A stretch of DNA of 46,279 nt from SVEL01 sp045126215 (GCA_045126215.1 JBGVOD010000035.1:1-46279); one strand, 5' to 3'. Shown: positions 16,701 through 25,998, counted from the first letter of the stretch. The notes: generated by a model not told the origin, from the letters alone. Translations and numbers: made by a program.

Positions 16701-17947
16701 TATTTATCAGCCTCAGACAAAACTTTTTTAATATCCTTCAAACCTGCATAAAATGCTGCAAGAAGTTTATGATAGTCGTCCATTTTTTCATAATGTTCTT
16801 CATTTGAGGTAAGAAATTCTATTCCTTCTTCAAGCGCATTAATGTGTAATAAAGAATATGCAAATTGATTTGCTTCTTTTTCTTCTAATATTTCCGTTTT
16901 AATCTTTTCTCTACACTTTTCAACGAAACATGCATCAATTTTCTTGCCTTCTTCAGCTAATTCCTGATTTCCATAGTAACGCATAGCATTGTTATAATGC
17001 TCAAGAGCTTCGAAATACTGTCCTCTGTCATTATAATATTTCATAAGACATTTTTCTGCCACATAAAGTCCTTTTACGCTTTCTGTTAATTTTAAAAATT
17101 CATCTTTTGCAAATTCCTCTTCCCCACTATCAAAGATAACTTCTAGAGCAACAGTATGTGACCTTACACTTTCTTCGCATTCCGGCTTTTTAAGAAATGC
17201 TTTGGCAATCGCAACTGCTTCTTCAATTCTTCCTTTTTCGAAGAGATACTTTGCCTTATATACATCATGATAAGGATGCCATATACCTGACATATCAAGA
17301 GATGTAACAAGACTATCCAAATCATCTATCTTTTCATAATCTTTTCTCTCAACACGCTCAAAGAACTCAATCAGCTCAGATATATACTTGTCATAATCTG
17401 CATTTTTCTTACCTTTTATCCATTTATACGAGAATTCATCATTATCATCTGTATCTTTAATACATCTAATAATATAATCAACAAATCCCTCTGGAAGTCT
17501 CTCCTTAAATTCTTTTTCATTCTCAATTACGTCAAAACGTTCATCAAGAAGTCGATATACTTCAAACTTTACTCTGAAGTACTCTGAAAGATATGAAAAA
17601 AGTACCCATTTTGCCTCATCACTATATTCAAGGTCATCAAATACTTCATGATTCAAAAGTTCTTCCCATTTAGAGAGTGTCATTCTACTTTCAAAATCCA
17701 TATACAGCTCATTTAATGCCTTTTTAAACAAGCCCATAACTGTCCCATCTTCTATTGTATACTGGTCTTCATCCGTAGTGGCTGCATATGAAAGTGCAGC
17801 CTCATAAGCCTCTCTAAGGAGCTTAAATCCCTCAGGATTCTCCTCAGGATTATTAGCTGTAAGTGCCATTCTATATGCACTTTTTATAACTCTTTCATCC
17901 TTTGTAATATCAATACCTAAAATGCTAAATGCCTGTAAATTTTCCAT
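13718..17947 (-). CDS. Very large J-domain-like, TPR-type helical-repeat protein; probable partner of the adjacent HscC
   Basis: The 1409-residue protein opens with a J-like domain (about 1-55: FSILGIDITKDERVIKSAYR, then NPEGFKLLREAYEAAL). The position of the essential HPD tripeptide (residues 33-35) reads Asn-Pro-Glu. Most of the rest is helical pairs of TPR type (for example AEATYYIARNMNLLGDYQNAYRYA and LNVAKIYARMGEYDKAVAGY), broken by a Glu/Lys/Ser-rich linker near 420-470 and closed by a non-repeat C-terminal domain. I start at ATG 17947 behind GAGGAAA; a TTG at 17962 is possible. It lies 28 bp after the HscC gene, recalling E. coli hscC with djlB/djlC. No signal peptide or membrane segment. 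Confidence 0.8.
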   Translation of the reverse strand: MENLQAFSILGIDITKDERVIKSAYRMALTANNPEENPEGFKLLREAYEAALSYAATTDEDQYTIEDGTVMGLFKKALNELYMDFESRMTLSKWEELLNHEVFDDLEYSDEAKWVLFSYLSEYFRVKFEVYRLLDERFDVIENEKEFKERLPEGFVDYIIRCIKDTDDNDEFSYKWIKGKKNADYDKYISELIEFFERVERKDYEKIDDLDSLVTSLDMSGIWHPYHDVYKAKYLFEKGRIEEAVAIAKAFLKKPECEESVRSHTVALEVIFDSGEEEFAKDEFLKLTESVKGLYVAEKCLMKYYNDRGQYFEALEHYNNAMRYYGNQELAEEGKKIDACFVEKCREKIKTEILEEKEANQFAYSLLHINALEEGIEFLTSNEEHYEKMDDYHKLLAAFYAGLKDIKKVLSEADKYIENQDRIIEGKENNESENSSEETTGDETEEELKKKEEEKKNKIIDAKYEKAWAISLKARMYHVKYRSFMNDENMKERRERWDARKKALEYYLEADSVIENNINIKRNIISFATDVNMQQIAYDYCMEYLKEYPNEYSALYELQRACVELHKGQEVIDLHFRLNEMYNKDPYVYTRAIVTFLYYHQIDDAKEVIERAKAAGAECFLLEVLEAEIEFEEIIYSENHTKDDLKAVLRRFNDIINETEKLFVIIRREKDRQKLDEFLQEKIYAMAEIYYMRARILVDSNEDNKKVYKELRKAITINDRRKYHMLIASLADEDDDAELAVKELEFIGEEYGYEIDVYGKLAHAAAILPLNRGGDKVFEYIEKAKELGADSNYAHRMFAETYYRYAWNKKKYEYLNLSNEHWKRVYEITPEDTAEATYYIARNMNLLGDYQNAYRYAHESDNAQPTESAKRMLSTACIGLGKYNEAINLFYTLSNSSEDAFLKSFFKLNVAKIYARMGEYDKAVAGYDEYLDSVVDKSFQNTMVKNCMMFGKFDDARRLAKKHLDYCVYADEIAIGYSYFFEARDINTLKKAEQYANTVIEKCKKDNCDCDEHELAKALANELLADILIYKKGNVFEGLKKKYAASRIIQNSNRKGRYDADNRERYMEMLMLAYETCDHYRFDEYMRRVKRKIINYSSAGYVDKAAIKCYTTDAYAEGNETFLDTCYVVKYLCYEGRHKEAEELIRNRLSRPEIQNFVTKAEAESARLETLGVYFETLGDEQNAMRYFAEENRLYGMSKVAMLKVYGIITNKYDSIRKRGQISGQIVKMIRAEVNISDEKSYLELVYVRPSYPKENTHYYVYEKYYTSQVIIPLSQGELLRMLSNNYQFKGKYIITAPEKLETLKRMISEQAILGEEINTMKTFNKELRNKIAMLLYDAIKDGSYEKDIPILETYYQGEEFTRYGINYRFIKGSRMDTIVERVAYDIVHMYDDNLQGSEMAVKRYKDYE

Positions 17948-17975
17948 ACTCTGTTTCCTCAAATAATCCTTATCA

Positions 17976-19670
17976 TTAATATCTGTTTTCTACAAAGTTT
18001 TTAAATTTTTCTTTTAAATCTCTTCTGGACTCTTCAATTTCTTCTCTGTTTTGCCTCTTAAGAACATCTTCAAAATTTCTTAGCCATATATCAATCATTT
18101 CTCTATCTCTTCCACTGGCCTCTTCATAAAGTCTCTCACCACGCAGAAGTAAAAGTCTATTTTCTTCCTGATCTCTTGGGGCAATTTTTAGATATGAAAG
18201 TTCCTTCATTCTATCGTGAATTTCCTCAGGAGTCATTTCATTATCCTTACCCTTGATAATCTGCTTTTTGATTTCTCCCGTAGATACAATCTTGACCTGA
18301 ACTTCAAGTAGTGAATTGATATCATACGTATAAGTAACATCTATCGCTTCCTCGCCTGCTTTGTTTTTAGGAACTTTGATATTCATTACTCCAAGAAGAA
18401 GATTATTTTCAGCAAATCTGCTTTCACCCTGAAGAACCTTTATTCTGATTTCTGTCTGATCATCTCTAAGTGTATACAATCTTTCTGTCCTACTTGCAGG
18501 AATAACAGTATTTCTGTCAATTATAGGAAGAAAATGTCCTGCTTCATAGTAGCCATTCGCTCTCTCAACAGATACTTCCGTTCCCAATGTAAAGGAGCAG
18601 ACATCCGTTAAAATAACTTCCTTTACTGCTTCATTTCTAGCCTTCAAAGCAGCCTGAATAGCAGCTCCCATCGCAATTGCTTCATCTGGATTAATTGATG
18701 TATCCGGGAATTTTTTAAACAACTTTGTGATAAAGTTTCTAACAAGTGGAAGCTTTGTTGCTCCACCAACAAGCACTATTTCATTCAAATCAGACAGTTT
18801 AATATGAGCATCTGCCAAACTTCTTTGAACTGGTTTCTTTATTCTATCAAGCAACGGTTCGCATAATTTTTCATATTCATCTGCTGTTATTGTAAGCGAC
18901 TTTGTCTCTCCAGAAATAGTTGCTTCAAAACTTACTTCATTTGTTTTTGATAAATCAAGTTTTGCTCTTTCTGCCGCATCTCTGATAATAATATATTCTT
19001 TCTCTGTAAGCTTTTCCAAAGCTATTTCATTCTTTTCAATAAATCTTGTCATAAGAACCTCAGTAAAGTCCTCTCCACCAAGATAATTATCACCTGCCAC
19101 AGCTCTGACCTCAAGAATATTATCAAATAATTCAAGAATAGATACGTCAAGAGTACCTCCACCAAGGTCAAATACAAGATAGCTTGCGTTTACATTTTCC
19201 TTAAGAAGACCATATGCTATAGCCGCCGCAGTAGGCTCACTAATAATTCTCTCAACTTTAAGACCAGCTAATTCTCCTGCTCTCTTTGTTGCTTTTCGTC
19301 TTTTATCGTTGAAATATGCAGGCACAGAAATAACTACTTCTTCAACCTTTTCATTAAGAAATGCCTCTGCATCTTCTTTTAAGGAACGAAGTACAAATGC
19401 AGATAATTCTTCCGAAGTATATTCTTTCCCTCCAAGACTATATTTTTTGTCTGTTCCCATTGTTCTCTTAAAGACAGATGCAACACTTTCAGGATGAATA
19501 AATCCATATTCCTTTGCAGTTTTTCCAACAAGCACCTGACCATTATCATCTATTGCAACCACTGAAGGTGTAATATTTTCTCCAAGTTTATTTGGAATAA
19601 TTTTTGAACTTTCACCATCAAAATATGAAACCAAACTATTTGTAGTTCCTAAATCAATTCCTAATATCAT
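17976..19670 (-). CDS. hscC: HscC-type Hsp70 chaperone
   Basis: The 564-residue Hsp70 has the ATPase motifs GIDLGTTNSLVSYFDG, VVISVPAYFNDKRRKATKRAGELAGL, EPTAAAIAYG, LVFDLGGGTLDVSI and LVGGATKLPLV. A substrate domain with the fragment LTDVCSFTLGTEVSVER and a short helical tail follow. It lacks the long DnaK lid (about 610-640 residues is usual) and closely resembles E. coli HscC in length and in signatures such as LRSLKEDAE, TYDINSLLEVQV and LSYLKIAPRD. It is therefore a specialised Hsp70 and not the housekeeping DnaK. The J-like TPR gene follows at once, while grpE, dnaJ and hrcA are absent. Confidence 0.88.
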   Translation of the reverse strand: MILGIDLGTTNSLVSYFDGESSKIIPNKLGENITPSVVAIDDNGQVLVGKTAKEYGFIHPESVASVFKRTMGTDKKYSLGGKEYTSEELSAFVLRSLKEDAEAFLNEKVEEVVISVPAYFNDKRRKATKRAGELAGLKVERIISEPTAAAIAYGLLKENVNASYLVFDLGGGTLDVSILELFDNILEVRAVAGDNYLGGEDFTEVLMTRFIEKNEIALEKLTEKEYIIIRDAAERAKLDLSKTNEVSFEATISGETKSLTITADEYEKLCEPLLDRIKKPVQRSLADAHIKLSDLNEIVLVGGATKLPLVRNFITKLFKKFPDTSINPDEAIAMGAAIQAALKARNEAVKEVILTDVCSFTLGTEVSVERANGYYEAGHFLPIIDRNTVIPASRTERLYTLRDDQTEIRIKVLQGESRFAENNLLLGVMNIKVPKNKAGEEAIDVTYTYDINSLLEVQVKIVSTGEIKKQIIKGKDNEMTPEEIHDRMKELSYLKIAPRDQEENRLLLLRGERLYEEASGRDREMIDIWLRNFEDVLKRQNREEIEESRRDLKEKFKNFVENRY

Positions 19671-19715
19671 CTTCTACTCCTTATTATCTTAGTCAGCTTA
19701 TAAAGTTCCTTTTTC

Positions 19716-21635
19716 TTAGTCAGCTTTTGAAGTTCTTCTTTTCTTACCTGCTTCTTTATTTCTATTTCTTCCATCTCTGTTTGAATGATTATCTTTAGCA
19801 TTTTCTTTCTGATTTTTGTAATTCTTGCTATCTCTTCTATCATCAAACTTTATTCTGCTATTTCCATATGCTTTACTTCCATAGGATTTTTCCATATCAT
19901 TCCTATTTCCAAAAGATTTTTCTCCTGTTCTGTTTCCATAGGACTTTCCATCATTATTTCTTCCCCTATATGATCTTCCTCTTTGATTTCTATCATCTCT
20001 ATAATCTGAAAAACCTCTACCATACTTTGGTTTCCTTGGAACAAATTTCTCAATAACAATCTCTTTTGGCTCTTCACCCATATGTGATTTCAAAAGTGCA
20101 GCAGCGATAGATATTGCAGTATTACCACTTTCTTCAAGCTTTTTCTCGAGAAGTGGAAGTATTCCAGATAAATCCTCTTCATCAATAATCTTATTAATCT
20201 GTTCAAATACTTTTGTAGCCTTAGCACCCTTTACATCTTTTACTGATGGTACTTCTCTTACAACCATCTTAGTTTTACAGATTTTTTCAATTTCTCTTAT
20301 CTTAAAGATTTCTTTTCCAACTACAAGAGTGCATGCTCTACCCTTTCTGCCTGCACGTCCTGTACGCCCAATTCTATGTACATAATACTCAATATCCTGA
20401 GGAATATCATAATTAATAACAGCTTCAACATCATCAACATCAATACCTCTTGCTGCAACATCAGTTGCAATAAGAATCTTTGTAGTTCCATCTCGAAAGC
20501 CTTTCATTACCTTATCTCTCTGATACTGTGACAAATCACCATGCAATCCCTCTGCCTTATATCCTTTTTCTTTTAAGTAATCACAAAGCTTGTCTACCAT
20601 AGTCTTTGTATTACAGAAAATAAGTGTAAGCTTTGGATCATAATAATCTAATAATCTTGCCGTTACTTCATTTTTATTATGTATATTTACTTCATAATAA
20701 TACTGTTTAATTGAAGGCATTGTAAGTTCTTTCTTTGTAACTTTAATAAGCTTTGCATCTTCTTTTAAATATGTCTTTGTTATCTCTAAAATTGCAGGTG
20801 GCATAGTAGCCGAAAAAAGTGCTGTCTGATGTTCACTTGGTATTTCTTTTAATATTGTCTCAATATCATCTCTGAATCCCATATTAAGCATTTCATCTGC
20901 TTCATCAAGAACTAGCATCTTCAAAGCACCAAGTTTCAAAGTATGTCTTCTCATATGATCCATAACTCGTCCAGGAGTTCCCACAACAATTGATACCTTT
21001 GCTTTAAGTGCTCTAATCTGTCTATTTATATCGGCTCCGCCATAGATTGGTACAACCTTTACTCCATGCATATATTTAGCGAATTTTCTAATTTCATCAG
21101 CAGCCTGAATCGCAAGTTCACGTGTTGGACAAAGTACAAGTCCCTGTACTGAATCATCTTTTGGATTAATCTTCTGAATCAGTGGAATTCCAAATGCCGC
21201 TGTTTTTCCCGTTCCGGTCTGAGCCTGTCCTATTATATCAGTGCCACTCATAACAACTGGAATAGCCTGTTGCTGTATAGGTGTAAAACTTGTAAATCCA
21301 ATCTCTGTAATAGCACGTAAAACCTGTGATGAAACCACATCTTCTCCCATGCTATATAGATTTGATTCTTCTGATTTGTTATCAAAGCTGTTTTCCGCTC
21401 TGTTCTTATCCTTCTTGCTCATATTATCAGGGTTAAAATATCCCTTACTGTCAAGATATTCATTAACATTTGTGTAATATGAACCATCTTTATCAGAAAC
21501 TTCTATATCCTCATTTTCCTTAAATCTTCTCTTTTCAAAATTTCTGTACTGTATCTCATATTTGTCATATGAATTTTTATCATTATAATTCTGTCTAACT
21601 CTGCTGGTATTTTCTTCGTCAAAAAGTAATTTCAT
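19716..21635 (-). CDS. DEAD-box ATP-dependent RNA helicase with a basic Arg/Gly/Asn-rich tail
   Basis: The 639-residue helicase has an unusual charged N-terminal extension (about 100 residues, rich in Asp, Asn and Lys). Next come the Q motif FTSFTPIQQQAIP, Walker A AQTGTGKTA, PTRELA, VLDEADEML (DEAD), SAT, and HRIGRTGRAGRKG. After the core a short helical segment leads into a basic tail of Arg-Gly-Arg, Asn and Ser repeats (from about residue 535) that probably binds RNA. It resembles the CsdA/DeaD and CshA group but lacks a recognisable DbpA-type RNA-binding domain. AGAGGA precedes the ATG, and the leader is long (about 110 nt), as in cold-induced helicases. Confidence 0.9.
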   Translation of the reverse strand: MKLLFDEENTSRVRQNYNDKNSYDKYEIQYRNFEKRRFKENEDIEVSDKDGSYYTNVNEYLDSKGYFNPDNMSKKDKNRAENSFDNKSEESNLYSMGEDVVSSQVLRAITEIGFTSFTPIQQQAIPVVMSGTDIIGQAQTGTGKTAAFGIPLIQKINPKDDSVQGLVLCPTRELAIQAADEIRKFAKYMHGVKVVPIYGGADINRQIRALKAKVSIVVGTPGRVMDHMRRHTLKLGALKMLVLDEADEMLNMGFRDDIETILKEIPSEHQTALFSATMPPAILEITKTYLKEDAKLIKVTKKELTMPSIKQYYYEVNIHNKNEVTARLLDYYDPKLTLIFCNTKTMVDKLCDYLKEKGYKAEGLHGDLSQYQRDKVMKGFRDGTTKILIATDVAARGIDVDDVEAVINYDIPQDIEYYVHRIGRTGRAGRKGRACTLVVGKEIFKIREIEKICKTKMVVREVPSVKDVKGAKATKVFEQINKIIDEEDLSGILPLLEKKLEESGNTAISIAAALLKSHMGEEPKEIVIEKFVPRKPKYGRGFSDYRDDRNQRGRSYRGRNNDGKSYGNRTGEKSFGNRNDMEKSYGSKAYGNSRIKFDDRRDSKNYKNQKENAKDNHSNRDGRNRNKEAGKKRRTSKAD

Positions 21636-21896
21636 TTAATCCTCTTTCTATACATGTTTTTATATAATCAACATAATATTTTACCATAATATTCTATTTT
21701 TTTAAACCGTTTTTTATCTACAAGCCCACTCTCGCATTCTCACAAAGTATTTTTACTTTATAAGATAACGATGTCAAAAAGGTATATTTATAAATTTATA
21801 TTGGCATATGCACACGGAGCAAAGGACTATATACTTTGTGCAATATGTCAGCTAACATTCTAAAAGTCACCTTTTAACATGATTATTTTATAAAGT
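21636..21896 (-). promoter_or_regulatory. Intergenic leader region of the DEAD-box helicase
   Basis: About 260 bp with no gene. A weak promoter candidate is TTGACA (21777-21772), 16 bp, TAAAAA (21755-21750). A small hairpin (AAAGTA/TACTTT) lies near 21744-21764. On the minus strand, 21870-21771 contains a module resembling the stretch upstream of leuA, with CGTG, CATATG and ATACCTTTTTGACA in the same order. I recognise no riboswitch. Confidence 0.35.
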
Positions 21897-21935
21897 AAAA
21901 AACTGCCGCATTAGCAACATTGCCAAGCGACAGTT
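21895..21935 (-). terminator. Terminator of the EAL-domain gene
   Basis: Minus strand: AACTGTCGCTTGGCAA pairs with TTGCTAATGCGGCAGTT (one bulge and a few G-U pairs) around a 2-nt loop, followed by TTTTTTAC. It lies 13 bp after the stop at 21948. Confidence 0.8.
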
Positions 21936-21947
21936 CCCGTAATTATA

Positions 21948-23630
21948 TTATCTTGTCTCAATAAATTTACTCATAAACTCCTGACTGCAACATGGTTTTC
22001 CATAATAGTATCCCTGTATACAATCTGCATTCAAGCCTTCGAACTTTTTAAGCTCATCGGCAGTTTCTATGCCTTCAACGCATATCTTCAAATCAATACT
22101 ATGCACAAGTTCAACAACATGTGACATAACTCTATATTCGTAATTATCCTGTAATGCCTTTACAGTAAATCCTCTATCAAGTTTTATAATATCCGGAAGC
22201 ATATTTCCAATTGATGAGAGATTTGAATAGCCTGTTCCAAAATCATCAATCGCAATCATAACCCCAAGATTTTTCAGTTCTTTCCATACATTACGCACAG
22301 CAGGAGAATTCTCTAAATAACCGCTCTCCGTCAATTCAACTATAAGAGAACTTGGCTTTAAATCATATTTTATCAAAGCCTCCTTTATTTCTTTGAACAC
22401 ACTGCTTTTAAGTATTTGAACATATGAAATATTTACGCTTATCTTAAAATCCGGAACAGTCTTTTGAACTTCCTTACACATATAAAGTGCTCTGTCTATT
22501 ACCCATTTTCCAACTGGAATAATCAGACCACTTTCTTCCAAAACAGGAATAAACTCTGCTGGAGAAATCAATCTCTTATCACTTGTCCAAAATCTTAAAA
22601 GGCTTTCTGCTCCAAATATCTGCTCATTTTTTGTCTGAACAATTGGCTGAAAGAACAAATCAAATCCTTCAAATTCTGTTGAAACAGCTTTTCTCATTTT
22701 CACAAGAATTTCTCTCTTTTTTAAGAATGCCTCATAGTCATTGGCTTCAAATGCATACAATTGATTCCTTCCTCTGTTCTTTGCTTCGCTCAATGCAAAA
22801 GTAGAAATTTTTTTCACTTCATCCAGACTATACTCCTTGATTCCTTTTCCAAAAACGACCCCTGCAGATATTGTATATATCGTTTTATAATCATTCTTTT
22901 CAATACTCTTATCTATCTGCATTCTTATCTTTTTGTATAGTCTCTTTGCTTCTCCCTCGTCTTTACTTAATACATCAATAATAATAAATTCATCTGATAC
23001 TGCTTTATATACACTCTGGTTAGGTGATAATTCCTCGTTTATACATTCTGCAACATTTTTGAGAATTAAATCGCCATAGTTTGCACCAAACTTGTCATTT
23101 ATGCTCTTGAAATCGTCGATTCCAACTCTCATAATGAAGCCATCTTCAAAATCAAAAATCATCTTTTCAATCTGGCTCATAGCTTCACTCATTTCCAGCA
23201 AACCACTTACATTATCAGCAATTTGTTTCTGTCCAACTTCATTTATACATCCCATCATAAATACAGGATCACCATCTGTATCATATACAACTTTTCCACG
23301 ACAATTAATCCATATAGCCTCTCCGTCTTTTCCAATCCATCTGTATGTCATACAGTGTTCATTAACACTTCCAGATACTACTTTTTGAATATCTGCAATA
23401 AGCTTTTCCTGATCATCAGGATGAATAAACTGTTTGTGAACAAGATTGAAGTTTTGAAAGGGACTCTCTGGTATAGCAAATCTTTCCAAAGCACTTTTTG
23501 ATATATAATAACTGTCATTCGTAATGTCATATATATACAAATAATCGTCCATACATGGCGAAAATACATCAATAATACTCTGAATATAATTAAAAGCAAG
23601 TTTTATTTCAGCCTTTGATAATTCTCTCAT
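21948..23630 (-). CDS. PAS-GGDEF(degenerate)-EAL cyclic-di-GMP phosphodiesterase
   Basis: The 560-residue cytosolic protein has an N-terminal PAS-like sensor (about 20-130, with FIHPDDQEKLIADI and YRWIGKDGEAIWINCRGKVVYD), then a GGDEF-fold domain whose signature reads VSDEF, so cyclase activity is unlikely. A C-terminal EAL domain has ESLLRFW at the EAL position, SVNISYVQ, the metal glutamate motif VELTESG, IAIDDFGTGYSNLSSIG, IKLDRGF, CVEGIET and QGYYYGKP. The metal-binding and catalytic residues look complete, so it probably degrades cyclic-di-GMP. GAGGTG precedes the start. It is a single gene with its own terminator; no flagellar or pilus genes adjoin it. Confidence 0.9.
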   Translation of the reverse strand: MRELSKAEIKLAFNYIQSIIDVFSPCMDDYLYIYDITNDSYYISKSALERFAIPESPFQNFNLVHKQFIHPDDQEKLIADIQKVVSGSVNEHCMTYRWIGKDGEAIWINCRGKVVYDTDGDPVFMMGCINEVGQKQIADNVSGLLEMSEAMSQIEKMIFDFEDGFIMRVGIDDFKSINDKFGANYGDLILKNVAECINEELSPNQSVYKAVSDEFIIIDVLSKDEGEAKRLYKKIRMQIDKSIEKNDYKTIYTISAGVVFGKGIKEYSLDEVKKISTFALSEAKNRGRNQLYAFEANDYEAFLKKREILVKMRKAVSTEFEGFDLFFQPIVQTKNEQIFGAESLLRFWTSDKRLISPAEFIPVLEESGLIIPVGKWVIDRALYMCKEVQKTVPDFKISVNISYVQILKSSVFKEIKEALIKYDLKPSSLIVELTESGYLENSPAVRNVWKELKNLGVMIAIDDFGTGYSNLSSIGNMLPDIIKLDRGFTVKALQDNYEYRVMSHVVELVHSIDLKICVEGIETADELKKFEGLNADCIQGYYYGKPCCSQEFMSKFIETR

Positions 23631-23689
23631 ACATTACACCTCTATTTTATACACGTTCTACAATTAATACAATTATACGAAATTTATGT

Positions 23690-23746
23690 AAAAAAATAAA
23701 GTAGTATTTAGTATTATATCTCTATTTTATCTGATACTTTTGTACT
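23690..23746 (-). terminator. Weak AT-rich terminator of the FtsX-type ABC operon
   Basis: On the minus strand AGTA and AGTAT repeats pair with downstream ATACT and TACT (23703-23746), followed by TTTATTTTTTTAC. The stem is AT-rich and gapped, so this is tentative. Confidence 0.35.
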
Positions 23747-23748
23747 AT

Positions 23749-25998
23749 TTATTCAAGATTTTTCAGTGCCTCACTCATTGGGATTTTCTTTATTTTTCTA
23801 TATTGTAAAAATGCAACGACTAAATATGCTAATATTCCAAGAACAACCATCTCAACATATACCTTTGGAGCTATATAATATGTCAGCCATCCTGTCATAT
23901 CTTTCATAATTAAGATATACAAATATTTGATAATCATCTCTGACAAAAAAGTAGTTATAGCAACTGAAACCACAACAACTATACTAGTTGAAACAATGTA
24001 TAAGCTACTTATCTCAGCATTTGAATATCCTAATATTTTGACCATTGATATCGGCAGTGTATTTTTTTCAAGTATAAGTTTTGTCAATAAATATACAAGA
24101 ATAATGAATAATATAATTGCAAATACACATATTAATATAAACATTTCCCCCATTGATGCTTCAAGCTGTCTCGAAACTTTCGTCATATCATCTTTAGTTA
24201 TACATTTAGCAAGTAAATGCTCATCTATATCAAGCTTTTCATTTGAAAAATATCCATTGAAATAATCTGAAGTTCTGTCAAACATTTTATTGAAACTGTC
24301 TAGTGACATAAATACGGATAATGATGATGGATATCCCACAATTTTAGAAACCTTTAATTCATATGTTTCATCACCATATTCTTCTGACAAAGAAATTTTG
24401 TCACCAACTTTTATTCCAAACTTTTGGGCAAATCCATCTGAAATACTCACCCCTTCACTGTTATCTGGAAGTTTATCACTTATGTATTTACTATTATCAT
24501 TTCCTCCAATTATTGATATTTCTTCCTTCCTGCCATCATCAGTATATACAAGGCTTGTCACACCAAACTTCTCTGCATCCTTATTATTTACTTCAATAGG
24601 AGCTACCAAAACATACTGATAGCTGCATGGCATACTTTCTAAAACTTCATCCTTATAATTATCAAGTATCGGTGACATCATAAGTCCAAACATAAGTAAA
24701 ATATTTGCAAACAATAATCCAACAAATAAGGTTATGTAGTTTGGAATATTTTGAAGAATTACTCTAAGTCGAAACCTGTTAAAAAAGCTAAACTTAGGTA
24801 GTTTAACTGCTTTTTTTCTTTTATTTCCACTAAAGTCTCTTCTTATAAATTTAAGTGGTGATAATGAAAGCTTACGTGAAATCACTAATATATTTATAAC
24901 AATCATAATCATAACAGGCAACACAGTTGTAAGCACAAATGCCTCTCCATTCCATATTGTTACATATGTTGGAAGAGAATAACTACCATAATACATATCC
25001 GCGATAACATTCTTAAACACTGTATAACCAAGGATATTTCCTATGACAGCTGCAATAATTGTGATTATTACAGGCATTGCAATATAATGTCTAAGAAGCT
25101 CTCCTTTTGTATATCCTGATGCTCTAAGTGTCCCTATTGTTGTAGCCTCTTTAACAATAGTATGGTTGATTGTTACAGCAAATACAAATGCCATAATAGC
25201 CATAAGAATATAAAGTAAAACCAACATCATACTCTTATCTTTTCCAAGATCATCACCTGCAAAATTAATTGCCTGACTGGCATACCTTGGAACAAAAGAA
25301 TCAAGCATAGCTCGTTCGTTTATTGTAAGTGCCAGATTTTGTGCTATTTCCATTTCATCCTTTTCATCATCAGGTTCATCTGTGTATTTGAATTCATAAT
25401 TATATACACATTTTTCACCTTCTAATCTTGTATATCCCTCTTCATCTACAATAGCTACACCAAAAAGAAGCGAATCAAACATCGTATCTTTGTTATCTGA
25501 AAACAACGCAGTATAATCTGATAACGCAACATATCCACTTACCGTAAAAATCTGTCCTGCAACTGTAATCTGATTACCGATTTTAATATCATTGTTTTCA
25601 GCGAACATCCTATCCAGAGCAATTTTTTCTCCACTATCTGGCATTTCTCCATTCATAAGACAAACCTTATTAACTTCTTCCCTATTTTTGTATATACGAA
25701 GTGTTTTTTCATCATCAGACATTAATAAATCATAATAAAAATCCTTATATATTTTTACATCTGATTTCTCTATATACTCTATTGTTTCATCATCCAATTC
25801 TATAAATGTTGTAAAATGCCCATTTTCAATATTATAGTCTTCAAAACTGTTATCCAGTGCAGTTTTCATACTACTTCCTGCAACAAGGAATCCTGAAATA
25901 AAACCTATTGTTCCAACTAACAACAAAAAAATCACTGCATACTTACCAAAATCACTTTTAAATTCTCTTATTATTCTCTTATTTAAAGGATTTTTCAT
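23749..25998 (-). CDS. FtsX/MacB-type ABC transporter permease
   Basis: The 749-residue membrane protein starts with a short cytoplasmic piece and a transmembrane segment (YAVIFLLLVGTIGFISGFLVAG). A large extracytoplasmic domain and three helices with the FtsX pattern (VTINHTIVKEATTIGTLRASGYTKGELLRHYIAMP) follow. The layout repeats in the second half, ending in EKNTLPISMVKILGYSNAEISSLYI and a last helix. Two FtsX domains in one chain are typical of peptide or lipoprotein exporters of Firmicutes. I start at ATG 25998 behind GGTGGTGA; a longer frame to 26076 overlaps the ATPase gene. It lies 13 bp after the ATPase stop and forms one operon with it. Confidence 0.9.
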   Translation of the reverse strand: MKNPLNKRIIREFKSDFGKYAVIFLLLVGTIGFISGFLVAGSSMKTALDNSFEDYNIENGHFTTFIELDDETIEYIEKSDVKIYKDFYYDLLMSDDEKTLRIYKNREEVNKVCLMNGEMPDSGEKIALDRMFAENNDIKIGNQITVAGQIFTVSGYVALSDYTALFSDNKDTMFDSLLFGVAIVDEEGYTRLEGEKCVYNYEFKYTDEPDDEKDEMEIAQNLALTINERAMLDSFVPRYASQAINFAGDDLGKDKSMMLVLLYILMAIMAFVFAVTINHTIVKEATTIGTLRASGYTKGELLRHYIAMPVIITIIAAVIGNILGYTVFKNVIADMYYGSYSLPTYVTIWNGEAFVLTTVLPVMIMIVINILVISRKLSLSPLKFIRRDFSGNKRKKAVKLPKFSFFNRFRLRVILQNIPNYITLFVGLLFANILLMFGLMMSPILDNYKDEVLESMPCSYQYVLVAPIEVNNKDAEKFGVTSLVYTDDGRKEEISIIGGNDNSKYISDKLPDNSEGVSISDGFAQKFGIKVGDKISLSEEYGDETYELKVSKIVGYPSSLSVFMSLDSFNKMFDRTSDYFNGYFSNEKLDIDEHLLAKCITKDDMTKVSRQLEASMGEMFILICVFAIILFIILVYLLTKLILEKNTLPISMVKILGYSNAEISSLYIVSTSIVVVVSVAITTFLSEMIIKYLYILIMKDMTGWLTYYIAPKVYVEMVVLGILAYLVVAFLQYRKIKKIPMSEALKNLE

